From the NCBI GenBank assembly GCA_003254885.1, contig QANT01005391.1, positions 1-47,673 of the forward strand: 47,673 nucleotides of DNA, read 5' to 3'. This stretch comes from Purshia tridentata (Eukaryota; Streptophyta; Magnoliopsida; Rosales; Rosaceae). Below the pieces are notes generated by a model that saw only the letters and a list, made by a program, of their open reading frames with translations, was not told the DNA's origin and ran no database searches. Shown here in pieces: positions 1 to 11,612 of the stretch; the stretch's first letter is position 1; each line of letters starts with the position of its first letter. A program made the position numbers and the translations under genes.

Positions 1-178
1 CCTAAGGATCAAAATTAGAAATGGACAAAAACCCATGGACAAAAACTGGAATTTTGAAACCACGAGAACCAAATTTGTTTTTGGAATAAAACCCAAGGAC
101 TAAAATCAGAATTTTGAAACCACGAGGACTAAATTTATTTTTGAAGTAAAACACATGGACTAAAAACGTATTTAACCC
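1..178. repeat. 60-bp tandem repeat, about three units
   Basis: The phrase ATTTTGAAACCACGAG recurs at 51 and 111 with a 60-bp period, followed each time by AAATTT and a variant of GGACTAAAA. The unit is AT-rich and non-coding. It probably belongs to the edge of a transposable element that continues left of the window; the family was not identified. Confidence 0.6.
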
Positions 179-270
179 TTAAATGTATGTGGGGTAAACT
201 TTTTTGCACAATTCATTGGCTCTACAGTGTTTCAAATGTCTCTAAACAATCCCCAATGATACTTCTTATA

Positions 271-513
271 AGCTCGACCTGTTAAAAACAAAACAAAAAA
301 CGTAAAATGTCTTAGCAGTAAGTATCAAATCACTAATTTTTCTGACAAAAAAAAAAACAAATTGCTCATTTTATTAGTCAAAGGGATTTCATAGCTCGAC
401 CTGTTAAAAACAAAACAAAAAACGTAAACTGCCTTAGCAATAAGTATCAAATCACTAATTTTTCTGACAAAAAAAAAACAAATTGCTCATTTTATTAGTC
501 AAAGGGATTTCAT
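271..513. repeat. 122-bp direct tandem duplication
   Basis: Two adjacent copies, 271-392 and 393-513, start with AGCTCGACCTGTTAAAAAC and end with AAAGGGATTTCAT. They differ by only a few substitutions and one base of poly-A length, so the duplication is recent. No coding potential is seen. Confidence 0.9.
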
Positions 514-2019
514 TCTAGGACAAAAAGGAGCGCTTGGCGGATCACACCTATCCCAACCTACAGTTACAATTGCAGCAAAAATAATCATAATTAACCCCAC
601 AAAATATTAAGATTCAAGAAAATAATGAAATAAATCGATTGGAAAGCTGCCATTATGTTGTGTTGCAGCTATAAATGCCAAGCGATTAGTGTCTATTCAA
701 AGTATTTGGTGATATATGTCTAGCTAACGCGTGAGGAAATTGTCCTTATTTTAACGAAATTTAGTTCTTCTTGACCATGAAGGTAACAAACCAAACTTGA
801 GTCGATTTAAATAATTTCAAGAGCTCCTAAGCCTTTGAGGTTAATAAATTATATTTTAATTAATACTTCTTAAAATACGGTGTAAATTGGACACTTATAC
901 AATCATAAAAAAATGTTATATAATAGAAAAGATATAACCTCTTTGCAAAGATCTGGTCTTTTGTGTATTTTGAGCCTCTTTACAGTTTTTTTAAGATTTG
1001 AAGCTTTCAAATTTTTCTTTCTAAATATAGTATAAACGAATTTAATATAGAGAACTTTGAGGGAGAACACAAGAGGGTAGTAAGAAGAATTCAAGGTATA
1101 TTTTTCATTCACGTAAGGCTTCTATATATTTATAGGCTTAGGGTTAGTTGGAAGTCACTCAAAAGTTTCCCTTTTTTACGTTGAATTGGATTCCTATGAA
1201 CTATATCTCTCCAATATTCCTGTAGATAAATATTAAATAGGATTGTTGACAGCCACATAATTAACGATATTTACAACAATCCTCCAATTATAGTTGCCAC
1301 ATTAAAACTTTACTTGAAAAATCAAGTGGAACAAAACTTAAGAGAAGGAAAAAGAGTAAAATCTTTCTCAAGACCACTAATATGGTGTGGGACGTGCATA
1401 ATAATGTTTCGTTAAAACTTTATTAGGAAATTAAAACCATGTGAGACAAAAACCCTAGTTGAAAGAAAAAGAGTACATCACCCATATGTCGTGTGTGACA
1501 CATTTGCACTAAGATATGACATTTCTTCTTCCTTACGAAAAAATAATATTTCTTAATATCAAGAGAGCAAATGACCACTGGGGTATAGTAATTCCACTAA
1601 TATAGTGAGCCATATGCAGCCCTAGACACTCTTTTATTTCCTTTTCCTCAAACAACTGGGAATCCAACTGGCTACGTATTTACACTTCAAGTTTGGGTTT
1701 GACTATAGAAGAGTCATCATTGTATCCCCTAAACCCTACAGATCGAGAACAATAAGCAAAGATATTAAGTTTTTGGAAGCCATTCAATATCTTGTTGGAC
1801 AAGGCATGTGATGCTTTTTAGGGTTTTTTCTAATTGGGAAAATTTGACCTTGCTTTTCGTATTCAGTCTTCAAATTTTCTCTAATTTCAATATGTTTGGT
1901 TGTTGAACGTTTAGGGTGATATTTTTCTTATTTGAAATTTTCTTCTGGGGTTTATTTTGTTATGATGCTGCTTTGGTTTTTGACAAGTAAGAACAAACTT
2001 TCTTTTTCTTTGCCAATAG
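514..2019. other. Intergenic, no gene seen
   Basis: AT-rich DNA without a supportable ORF. 1,280-1,490 contains two diverged copies of a motif (ATTAAAACTTTA followed by GGAAAAAGAGTA or similar) that resembles a phrase common in plant copia LTRs; a related fragment is at about 22,018-22,063. The stretch at 1,720-1,850 has leader-like CCTAAACCCTA and TTTTTAGGGTTTT motifs just ahead of the pseudogene fragment. Confidence 0.4.
1280..1490. mobile_element. Possible LTR-retrotransposon remnant
   Basis: A phrase of about 60 bp of the type ATTAAAACTTTAC...GGAACAAAACTTAAG...GGAAAAAGAGTA occurs twice here in diverged form (about 1,301 and 1,412) and once near 22,018. Motifs like this recur in LTRs of plant copia elements. 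No termini, primer site or target duplication were found, so this is a remnant at best. Confidence 0.25.
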
Positions 2020-2999
2020 GTCCTCAGCAGCCCAAGCTTGCAGCTATTCCAATGGAAAGAAGTCAGCAGGTATCTCTGAGTTAAATAATTTGATACCATT
2101 GTCAAGTTCTTCTTTTTCCTTCCTATATGCATGTTGTTTTATGAATTGAAAAATATGGAATTAACCATAAACTAACTTGAACTTTTTAATGTACAATTTA
2201 AAATTTATAATTGATGTGTTTTCATTTTCCATTTGCGAAGATCAAATGAAGTTCAAATTGTATTACATTGTTCATAACTGTAGCATGCACAAGATTGAGT
2301 TCAGAAAGGCGACCATTGATGCATCCCATATTGGGTTTTAACCTTTACTAGGAGTACCATAGTGGGATTTCATGTCATTTTTAGAAATCCATTTGAGTTT
2401 CAATTAAGCATTTGTTTGTTTGTTTGCTTCCATCATACCTTTGTATTAAGTTTTCTATATGAAAATGTTGAAGGTCAAGAGATAGATTGAGATTGAAGCT
2501 ATTTATTTTAAGACTACTTCCCTTTCTGTCTAGAAATTTTGTAGATATATCTAGACTGTAACATTTGATTTGTTTCTGTTCCATGGAGAAGTTGGATGCT
2601 CTTGCTGACAAATTTGAGGCTCTTCGATCTATAATCTACATTGCCATGAGCAGAAAAAGGAGTTGGATGTCTAAAAAAGGTCGACAAGATTTGAATGCTG
2701 TAACATGGTGAATGGAGATCTTCGAATAGACTATCATGGATCTTACCAGTTTTATTGTTTGGAAGGATAAGGCATATGAAATCTTGCTTGAAGAGGTTTG
2801 CTTTCTTCATTCTAGTCTCTTTCTTGCCTGTTTACACAAGCATGGTTATATTCTTCAAATGCATGTCTATCTCACATAGACATAGCCCTGTGGACACCTT
2901 TATACTCATATTTTCGGTTTGCATTTAGTTTTGTTATGTTGACACGCTCTTGTTCTCATGACTTCTGCAGGTGCAGAACTATTGCTTTGTCAATTTGGT
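2020..2999 (+). pseudogene. Unrecognised decayed gene fragment
   Basis: Three exon-like pieces are bounded by splice-like signals: about 2,021-2,069 (after CAATAG, before GTATCT), 2,583-2,795 (before GTTTGC) and about 2,971-2,997 (CTGCAG before, GTAAAG after). The middle piece stays in one frame for 71 codons, beginning MEKLDALADKFEALRS and ending VWKDKAYEILLEE, but contains TGA and TAG stops in frame. The third piece continues it in phase as VQNYCFVNL. I do not recognise the family. The internal stops and the absence of further exons suggest a decayed gene or captured fragment. It could also be chance. Confidence 0.28.
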
Positions 3000-3118
3000 A
3001 AAGAATAACTACATCCATGGTGATCTTTTTGTTGTTTTTGCTGATTTCTGAATGAGTGGTTTTGTTAGCTCATCCATTTCTTAAAGCCACATTTAAGAAT
3101 CATTTTGAATAGTAGGGT

Positions 3119-3232
3119 TAATATGAGGGACAACATATCTAAAAGTTGGATTTACGTCAACTTTGTAATGGTTTTATAATTGTTTTAAATCCGACCCTTA
3201 GATGTGTTGTCCTTTACTTATCCCTCATATTA
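3119..3232. repeat. Short inverted repeat (hairpin, MITE-like)
   Basis: TAATATGAGGGA at 3,119 is matched by TCCCTCATATTA ending at 3,232. The inner arms (ACAACATATCTAA...TTGGATTTA against TAAATCCGACCCTTAGATGTGTTGT) also pair, with a bulge of about 10 nt in one arm. It may be a small non-autonomous transposon; no clear target duplication was seen. Confidence 0.55.
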
Positions 3233-3342
3233 GTTGGACTCTCATTTTAGATTATAGGTTTTGGAAGTTATTCTAAACTTATATTTTTAAAGTAGTTGTT
3301 TTAGATAATTTGGGACAAAGGAAGATGAATATTTTCTATAAG

Positions 3343-3869
3343 TGTAAGAACTGAAACATAAATTCTGCAGCATACACAAATCAACAAATACAAGTATAAC
3401 TCGACATGACTCTACTGATAAGCATATAATCGAAAACTATTAACTGCTAACCTGATGAAGACATACTACTAGTAGTACAATACCTCTAGTCAAGATGCTC
3501 AAGTCTTCTAACCAGCACAGCAATGAATGAACTCTCTCACTAATGGGGCAGAGCTATATAGTTCAATTTTCTGTGTGATTAGGGACCTGTGATTATATAG
3601 AGTACTCATAGAATCCTAGTTCCTGCCATAAAGGACTCTAGAATTCCAATCTCATATGACTCTTAAAAGACTTTCTTAATCAGTACCTCACATAGAGTAC
3701 ACAAAATCTATTTATCTAAGCAATCCTAGTCCGATGCAGATTAGGAAATCTAACTTAAGTGGACTCTTACTGATGGTGTTCTCATAACTATCCTATTACT
3801 TGCTTCTCAAGTATTAGTGAGTTGTTTGACTCCAGATAGAACAATGTTTAGGTCCATATAATTCTTACA
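3343..3869 (-). repeat. 3' LTR of the copia element
   Basis: A 527-bp terminal repeat, TGTAAGAACTG...AATTCTTACA on the plus strand. It is the 3' LTR in element orientation because the polypurine tract lies directly inside it. Confidence 0.88.
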
Positions 3870-3884
3870 TTCTCCCACTTGGAC
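3870..3884 (-). other. Polypurine tract of the copia element
   Basis: The minus strand reads GTCCAAGTGGGAGAA immediately before the LTR, a typical plus-strand priming tract for plant copia elements. Confidence 0.7.
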
Positions 3885-4463
3885 CAACATTGCTCTTAAA
3901 CAACAAACACACTTAATTACTACAAGTAATCTGTAGTTGCAGTGGATATGTTATTCAAACATAGCTTAGATCAACTTTTTCAAGATAGACCTTAAACATC
4001 AGACTATGAGAAATAACCAAGCTATTAAATTGCTTGATTAACTCATAATCATTGATGCCAAGTACATATCTCACATAAGTTATTTGCAAAGTATGAAACT
4101 GTTAATCGGTTTACAAGATAAATGTACCTCTCACAATACTAAACCTGTAAACCTGGTCCTCCAAATGATCTTGCCAAAACACAATAGAAGATCTCTGTAT
4201 GCATGCACATACAATATGCTTTTCATCACTGTCTGCATATTCTGAAAAACAATGTCATAGCTTATATGTATAATTATGCAATGCATACATTTTAAAACTA
4301 AAATGAGAAACTAAAAATTGTATGCATTAAAATTGAGTTGGCAAACTGAAATCATGATTATTCCAACTTGATTTTAACACAACTAAAATTGAACTTTCAG
4401 CACATATACATAAAATCAATAGTACTGACAAAACTGAAGCTCCCACTAAACTGAAGTATCTAA

Positions 4464-4629
4464 CACTTTCAAGTACTCTCATATTTGTCATATGTTTCTT
4501 GAAAACTCCAACTGCAAAAGACTTAGCAAGTGGGTCAGTAATCAGACTTATTGTTGATGTACATTCAACCACAATCTGTCCTTCCTTAAGTTTGTCCCTA
4601 ATCAGTAAGTATTTCATGTCCATATATAA
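4464..4629 (-). pseudogene. Copia RNase H C-terminal remnant
   Basis: Within an open frame at 4,327-4,704, residues 26-80 read HLYMDMKYLLIRDKLKEGQ and then a block ending DPLAKSFAVGVFKKHMTNM. This corresponds to the copia RNase H tail (usual pattern KHIDIKYHFIRD...ADPLTK...F..H). The flanking frame does not look like copia protein. It is the only recognisable coding relic of the element and lies just upstream of the 3' LTR, where the end of pol belongs. Confidence 0.75.
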
Positions 4630-5262
4630 GTGAGCATTAACCCTTATGTTTACCAAACTTTTGCTCCCACTGATCAAAGGTCTCACAAAACACTTATAAA
4701 GCATAAATTAATGAACTTTATAAAGTAGAAATTAATGAACATAACTGCCCCCTAATTTCTACTACGAGAACAAACAGTCCATATATGACTAGAATACTTC
4801 CATTTCAAAAAACACATACGTTAGAGTCCTCTACGCACTAACACTCTAATAAACTTAACTTAACAGAGATGGAAAACATAGCCACCAGTCGGTGACACCC
4901 ACATTTGTGAGCCATAACTTACTTACAAATATGGCATATTCATATCATAATATACTTCATAAAAGTCCACTGGTAATGCAGTACATAAGAACTGTAGTTC
5001 CGAAACAAAGTATATGCTCATGCACACATCATATTCATGTTCATACACATAACAATGCAGGCCACCCATAAATCAATATTAGCATACAATAGTAGGTCAT
5101 AGAGATATCAAATTTATCATGATTTCATGCTTAAAAAAAAAAACCAACAAAACAACAAAGAAACTTATAAGACCTGGCAGTAATCACATATGCATAACCA
5201 CTGGACACAAAGAGTGGTATATGACAGCTGAAAAAAAAAAATATGAATAACAAATCTCATAG

Positions 5263-5408
5263 AAATTATACACCTCAATTATCCATAAACTTATATATAA
5301 AGACAAAGTAATCGCTAGATGGAATTGAATACAAAAAATTATACACCTCAATTATCCATAAACTTATATATATAGACAAAGTAATCGCTAGATGGAATTG
5401 AATACAAA
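5263..5408. repeat. 73-bp tandem duplication inside copia element
   Basis: Copies at 5,263-5,335 and 5,336-5,408 share AAATTATACACCTCAATTAT and AGTAATCGCTAGATGGAATT. They are almost identical, so the duplication is recent. Confidence 0.88.
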
Positions 5409-5917
5409 TTATATAAATCTGCCAAAACCAAAATAACCATAAAATAGAACTTCATTTAATGAATTTGTCATAAAGTTGAAAGTATTAATACAAAGCCGAA
5501 CTGGAATGAAGGTCTCCTTACCTGAATCCATTAAAACTTGGTGTTATTCATATGAATCATATAGTTTACTTATAAACAGATTCATATAAATTTAACAACT
5601 AATGATGTAAATAAAAGACTCATTAGTCATATAAGTTTAATTAACATAAATAGAAAAGAACAAATTTGACTGAATAATTTCTTGAAACTAAAAATTTCAT
5701 GTCTTGTTATATCACACCTTTTGGGCAAGAAATATAACAAGCTCAAACAAAATCCCAATCCCTTTGCTCTATATCCTCTCTTAAGGCTAAATTGAGGCCT
5801 AACAAAATTTCATATCTTGCAACCACTTCTTGAACTTGTGCCCATTAAGGTTCAATATTGGAAAGACTCATGTATTCTAATCAAATAACACTTAAAATTG
5901 ATTAAATATGCTTAAAA

Positions 5918-5920
<3 letters not shown>

Positions 5921-5949
<29 letters not shown>
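5921..5949. repeat. (TA)n microsatellite
   Basis: An uninterrupted TA dinucleotide run of about 29 bp inside the copia interior. Confidence 0.95.
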
Positions 5950-5952
<3 letters not shown>

Positions 5953-8406
5953 CATATCTGCATTGAAAATATACTCATATGTACCCCAATCTGCTGGTGT
6001 TCTTGACCACATGAAACGTTTTTGTTCTGTTCATGTAGTTAAGAGTATATAATGTTCAACATCCATTATAAGGTCAATTGTTTTGGCTATCTTTTCTGCA
6101 ATTTGTTCAGCAGTAAGTGTAGCCAAATCAACGAGTTTCATAATGTTTCTGTGTTTCAAATGCTCATGAATCTGTATTCCTTTAAGAGAAAATCAATAAG
6201 CACTTAAAAGTTTAAAACACAGAATTACTATTTTGCGATCATAATAAAATTAAACTGTTGTTTGATCATGGCTCTCATTATGTAGAAAGATTTTTGATAT
6301 CTATCATAATAAGAACTATGATCAAAACCAGATCAGAAACTCAATTAGAATTTAGAAAAAAAAAAAAAGGGAAACTTTAATAATTCCACAGCGGATATAC
6401 ATATCTTAATGTAACTTTGCATGTTCTGAATTACCCTTTTGGTACAATATAGAATTAATCAATAGATAGGCAACGTAATAAGGTTTTGTATCAGATAATA
6501 ATATATACAGACGAGTGAAAAATTTATCAACACAACCTCATGAAAAAAAAAAAAATTGCAAATATACATGTATACATAATTTAACATGGAAGAAAACGAA
6601 TGGTCTGATTTAGGAGAAAACCCTTATTCAGAAAACACCTAGAACTGAAGATTCTCTTTTGTTACATGAATCGAATTTGTGTTGTTCATGTAGAAAAATC
6701 TGTATGTAATGAATCATGTTCTCAATCTGCTATGAGAGCCCTTGTTCTGAATATGCTTTCTACGATTTGTTTAGTAGAAATTATATCCAAAAGAAGTAAC
6801 TGGCCTCATAGTCAGGCCGTGTGACATGTTAATTCTGCATTTTAGTGCTCAGATAGCTTTTCCTCTTTTATGAGAACTAACAACCACCTAAAAATGCAGG
6901 ATTACCATCTTATGATCTGAAAAGATGCTTTATTGATCATAACTCCCAAGATGCAGAAGAATTCATGCTATCTAACACCTTGAAAACTATAATGATCATA
7001 TCTACTCAATCATGTTCTCAATTTGAATTGTAAAACTTTTTACAATTCTACAGCGGCTAAAACATGTATTGATAGATGACTTAATTCAATCCTTGCACAT
7101 ATAAAATTATCAGTTGATACTTAATATGATGAAGAAACATAATAACTCTTGCTTATGCATGCATAAGGATTATATAATCAATGTTATCGCCAAAATTGAA
7201 TTCTTGCATACATATTCTAATTTTCTTCAAATGAACAGCGGATTGAATACATAACCTAGCTAGTTAATCCTTGCATACACTGAATTACCAATCCATACTT
7301 AACTAATGAATATAAAATACCTTAACTATATATATGGACAGAATTTGGCAATAAGATAATAAACATTAAGGTTGTGCAATACTTATGTACAAATATATTA
7401 CCTAGTGAAGGAACAATATAGTTATGTATCAAAAAACATAAAACTTAATTACTCCACAGGATTGCACCAAATAAATTCATATATCTATTTGTGAACTGCA
7501 GGTGTATTTCTTGATGCTAGAAAGGCAATCTTAAGGGGCAGATCATAAAACATATATAGCAGGAAAAACACATGCTAGATATATAACTCAGATGCCACCT
7601 AGCCCAACAAGCAAATCTTAGTTGTCTTAATCTTAACCTCTAGTTAGCTTTTAGGACATAATTTGTGTATCCAGAAAAATACGATATGCAAAAATAAAAA
7701 AAATTTAAATTTGCATACATTGACCTTTAGCATTCTGTTCCTGCAATTTTATAATCAGAAGTTATAACAATAACCATATGATCATTCAAATTATAAATAA
7801 TCTCTATTTGCAGCAATAAAATTAAAACACAAAATAATCCACTGCCAACAAGAATTTTCCAAAAGTCTTGATGCTAAAACTTCATGAACCCATAAAAATT
7901 TTAATTTCATCAAGAGAGTAAAATAATTACTGTAATCATGCAGAAAAGAAGTTTTTAGAATATACCCACAGCAAGTATTCATGCAAAATATACCATAAAA
8001 TCAAATTTGGAAAATCAATACTAACCTTGATGAATCCTCCGAATTTCATGAGAAAACAATAAAAATTATTAATGAAATAAATCTTGGAATAGGTTCTAGA
8101 ATGATTTTTAAAAAAAAAGGGTCTGAAAGTGCTTTCATTGATTAATAATCCAAACACACCATTCTGTGCTTGTTTTTCCTTCAACGCACCTTTTGGTGCT
8201 TTCCTTTCCAATAAAGCAAGCCACACCAATATAATTATGTAATATTCAATAAAACCTTTTTATATTGAATATGTATAGAGGATACTTTATATTGATTTCA
8301 ACAATTAGTATAATTTAGTTATATGAACTTATCAGTAAAACCATGTGGCCGAAAGCTGAAACAATAATAAACAACTTTTATCTTGATCTCTAGTCTGTGT
8401 ATAGAG

Positions 8407-8418
8407 GCTCTGATACCA
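8407..8418 (-). other. Primer-binding site (tRNA-iMet)
   Basis: GCTCTGATACCA on the plus strand is the reverse complement of TGGTATCAGAGC, the standard initiator-Met primer site of plant copia elements. It lies 2 nt inside the right LTR and fixes the element orientation as minus. Confidence 0.88.
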
Positions 8419-8420
8419 CA

Positions 8421-8947
8421 TGTAAGAACTGAAACATAAATTCAGCAGCATACACAAATCAACAGATACAAGTATAACTCGACATGACTCTACTGATAAC
8501 CATATAATCGAAAACTATTAACTGCTAACCTGATGAAGACATACTACTAGTAGTACAATACCTCTAGTCAAGATGCTCAAGTCTTCTAACCAGCACAGCA
8601 ATGAATGAACTCTCTCACTAATGGGGCAGAGCTATATAGTTCAATTTTCTGTATGATTAGGGACCTGTGCTTAGATAGAGTACTCATAGAATCCTAGTTC
8701 CTCCCATAAAGGACTCTAGAATTCCAATCTCATATGACTCTTAAAAGACTTGCTTAATCAGTACCTCACATAGAGTACACAAAATCTATTTATCTAAGCA
8801 ATCCTAGTCCGATGCAGATTAGGAAATCTAACTTAAGTGGACTCTTACTGATGGTGTTCTCATAACAATCCTATTACTTGCTTCTCAATTATTAGTGAGT
8901 TGTTTGACTCCAGATAGAACAATGTTTAGGTTCATATAATTCTTACA
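8421..8947 (-). repeat. 5' LTR of the copia element
   Basis: A 527-bp repeat matching 3,343-3,869. It is the 5' LTR in element orientation because the primer-binding site adjoins it. Confidence 0.88.
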
Positions 8948-9043
8948 TTATGTGTATAGATCTATATTCTTGTGCAGCTCTATTTAATTAGAGCATCATC
9001 AGGACAAAAAATTAGAGCATTACCTATGCCGGGTAAAAGTACT

Positions 9044-9318
9044 AAAAATCCATTTTAGAGCCCTTTGTACAAATAAAATCCACCTAAAAGTTGGAATGAT
9101 AAATAGGTTTACTTTATACAAATAAAGTTCACATTTTGTATAAATAAGTCCAAATTATGTCTTTTTTCCATGAACAAGGTATGAACTTATTTGTACAAAA
9201 TGAGATTTCGTTTGTACAAATTGTAAACTTTATTTGTACAAAGTGAACCTATTTATCATTTTAACTTTTCAAATGGATTTTTTTTTTTTTATACAAAGAG
9301 CTCTAAAATGAACTTTTT
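9044..9318. mobile_element. Foldback MITE, arms about 110-140 bp
   Basis: The left arm (AAAAATCCATTTTAGAGCCC onward, 9,044-9,165) is matched in reverse complement by the right arm (about 9,170-9,318, ending AGCTCTAAAATGAACTTTTT). The arms share TGATAAATAGGTT, a CTTTRTACAAATAAAG block and ATTTTGTAYAAATAAGT. The loop is only a few bases, so transcription would give a long imperfect hairpin. No transposase is present. Target duplication and superfamily are unresolved. Confidence 0.75.
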
Positions 9319-10404
9319 AATAACTTACCTTTCTTTCTATTTTAGTTTCCGGTCAAACAAACAGTTTCTTTCTATTCTAGTATTCTGATCAAACAAACAG
9401 AGTCTTACCATTGTGCAGCTCTACAAGTTTTTTTTTTTTTTTGTGGGTCCAATGGGCTCTACAAGTTTAGGATTTAAGAACCTGATTTCGTTTTAATTTT
9501 TGAAAGTCCCAATTTAAATCAGGTTTCTAGCTTCGGATACATATCATGTTGGATAATGGCTTTACAAATCAATGCATTCACAAATATGAATAAGGCTCAA
9601 AGCATTAAATTTATTTAAAACTCAAAATGATACACAAGAATCCTATTAATAACCTTCATGTATCCAAGTACATCAAAAAACAAGAACAACCCAGTACCCA
9701 CTCGTCAACAGGTGCAGCTTCAGAAATTTTTATGACTTGACTTGATGTGAGGTCTAACAATGATCAACTCCTTTAATATGTAATTTGGCAAACTATGGAC
9801 TGCTAAAACTACCCTGTATTCTTGGCCAAAAAAAGACTACCCTGTATATACAGAATCACCAACAAATTTGAATTTCTCAATGAATTGTGCATGCTCTTAG
9901 AAACTTGGGATTTCTCAAATCTTGATTTTGCAGAAAATATCTAACTCTTTATTTTTGAAAAATGGGTGAAGAAAATTTAGCAGAAGAAAAGCTTTTTACT
10001 TGTATCCTTGACGGGATGAAAAGCTCTGAATAATTATCAGGTAGGAGAATATTATTACATATGTGAAAGTTCATACTGAAAATGAAGTCAAATGAACAAT
10101 ATATAACATGTCCTTGGTATATGTGTTAGAAAAAGGTAAAGAACAATATTAAGATTGATTATAAGTGAAACAACTTTCCCATACATTCCATGGGTGATGC
10201 CTTGGAATTCAAGTCCCCTCTCCCATCAAATTTTTTTGTATCTGCTTAAACCAATTTAAAGAGAAAGAGGAGGAGGGTTTTTTTTTGGGGGGGGGGGAAG
10301 AGAGAAGGGAGAGAGAGACCATTACACCTCTGGTTTTGCATCATTTTACACAATCACCAGTGCACCATGAATAATCTGTGCAGCTTCCAGTTGGAGGAGC
10401 TCAC
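9319..10404. other. Intergenic / 3' flank, no gene seen
   Basis: AT-rich sequence without coding signal. Its right end probably includes the 3' UTR of the minus-strand INO80D-like gene. A polypurine block with an 11-G run (10,287-10,297, so C-rich in the transcript) lies about 110 bp beyond that gene's stop codon. Confidence 0.5.
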
Positions 10405-11612
10405 TTAGCAGTTTCTTCCTTGATTGCAACTTCCACTTTCTCTCTGTGCAGCTCTGCGTTTCGCTTGAATTTGGCGTACATATTCTGCTACTACAACATG
10501 GAACTTTGGAGCAAGCTTACTTGATGACGAAACATTAAGGCCTGCCTTCTTCAAGGCCCTTGTGACATGCTTCTGAGCCTTTTGGAAGTGGACAGTACAA
10601 AGAGAGGGAATGGTGGATCTCAGTATTGGCTTCCCACAGGTTATAGGTCCGGCTTGAGCACTATATACATAAAGCCAATCAAAAAAGAAAATTTTCAGTT
10701 GAAATATCAATCTTTGCTACTCACTGATGGTAGAATATACACAAAATCAAACAAAACAAGAACAAAAAGAGGAAACCCAGTCCATCACAAACACACATAC
10801 ATGGAATCACCTATCCAATAATTAACCTAAAACATAACTCCAGGTGAATTTCACAAAACTTAAAAGGCTAATACTAACACAAAACAAGGAAAAAAAAACA
10901 AAAAAACTAATGAAAGTTAAAATCAAGAGGAAAAACTACAATTTCAATTATTAACATGCATACAAAATTCTATGCAAAAATATCAGTCTATTTAGACAGT
11001 TTTGCGACAAACAAAGAATCATTCTCACAAATACCTCTTGATAACATAATTGCAAGCCTTGTAGAGCCTCTGCTTCGAATCCGAAAGAATATGAAGGTGA
11101 CAAAAGCTTGTCAACGCCATCGCTTTCAACTTACACCCAACAGAAGCGCAGCGCCGATTGTTTTTCGCATCAAATTCACTCCTCCGAGTAATCGCAGTAC
11201 GAGTGTTATGGTTGTGGTTGTTGAAGATGTTGTTATTGTTCTCATCAGTGCATTCAACAACCCCTGGGTCTCTGTCTTTCTTGTGCTCTTCTTGAAAGGG
11301 GCTGACACCGTAGTTCCAGTAATACTCCCGGTGCTGGATCTTGAGTTCCTCCATGAGAGCCCAGTAGTGGTCTTTGTAGCATTTGGCGAGCTGCTTGAGG
11401 TGGCGGGAACGGCGGCGAAGGAGCTCTTGGCGTGTAAGGTGGGAGGCGCGTGAGAGGACGATGTCTTCTTGGGAAGGTGAGATAGGAAAGGCTGTGGAGG
11501 TGGAAGGGTTGGCGTTAGAGGTTTGGGTGTCAGTGATGGGGTTGAGAGTTATGGGGTTATTGGGAGGCTTGGAACAAGATGGAGGCTGGTGTTTGGAACC
11601 AGAGGCAGCCAT
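10405..11612 (-). CDS. INO80 complex subunit D-like / KANSL2-like zinc-finger protein
   Basis: Two exons: 11,612-11,035 and 10,660-10,405, with donor GTATTT at 11,034 and acceptor TATATAG at 10,662-10,661; the product is 277 aa. The start is the ATG at 11,612 (MAASGSKHQP); the upstream in-frame codon is only TTG. The N-terminus is Pro/Ser/Thr-rich, residues 60-100 are basic and likely helical, 122-140 are Asn/His-rich, and 155-187 form a Cys/His module (RRCASVGC...SFCHLH...YKAC). A second module across the splice junction reads ITCGKPILRS...SLCTVHFQKA. This paired C3HC3H arrangement is the zf_C3Hc3H family found in plant INO80D/KANSL2-like nuclear proteins of chromatin-remodelling or acetyltransferase complexes; DNA binding is only a family inference. 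The last ten residues look odd because the +1 frame reads KVEVAIKEETAK then stop at 10,401. Confidence 0.85.

Larger units (their letters stand above)
3343..8947 (-). mobile_element. Ty1/copia LTR retrotransposon, gutted interior
   Basis: Two direct repeats of equal length (527 bp, 3,343-3,869 and 8,421-8,947) differ at roughly 11 positions by eye, about 98% identity, and each runs TGTAAG...CTTACA. The primer-binding site (complement of GGTATCAGAGC, matching initiator tRNA-Met) abuts the right repeat at 8,407-8,418, and a purine tract on the minus strand abuts the left repeat, so the element reads right to left. The 4.55-kb interior lacks gag, protease, integrase and reverse-transcriptase ORFs; only a copia RNase H C-terminus survives near the 3' end. 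The five bases outside the LTRs (ATAAG, TTATG) do not form a clean target duplication. High LTR identity with a ruined interior suggests a non-autonomous element mobilised in trans. Confidence 0.9.

Noticed and set aside
7791..8229. Minus-strand ORFs near the copia primer-binding site that might be gag
   Set aside because: No CCHC zinc knuckle or gag-like helices; the translation is low-complexity AT-rich sequence.
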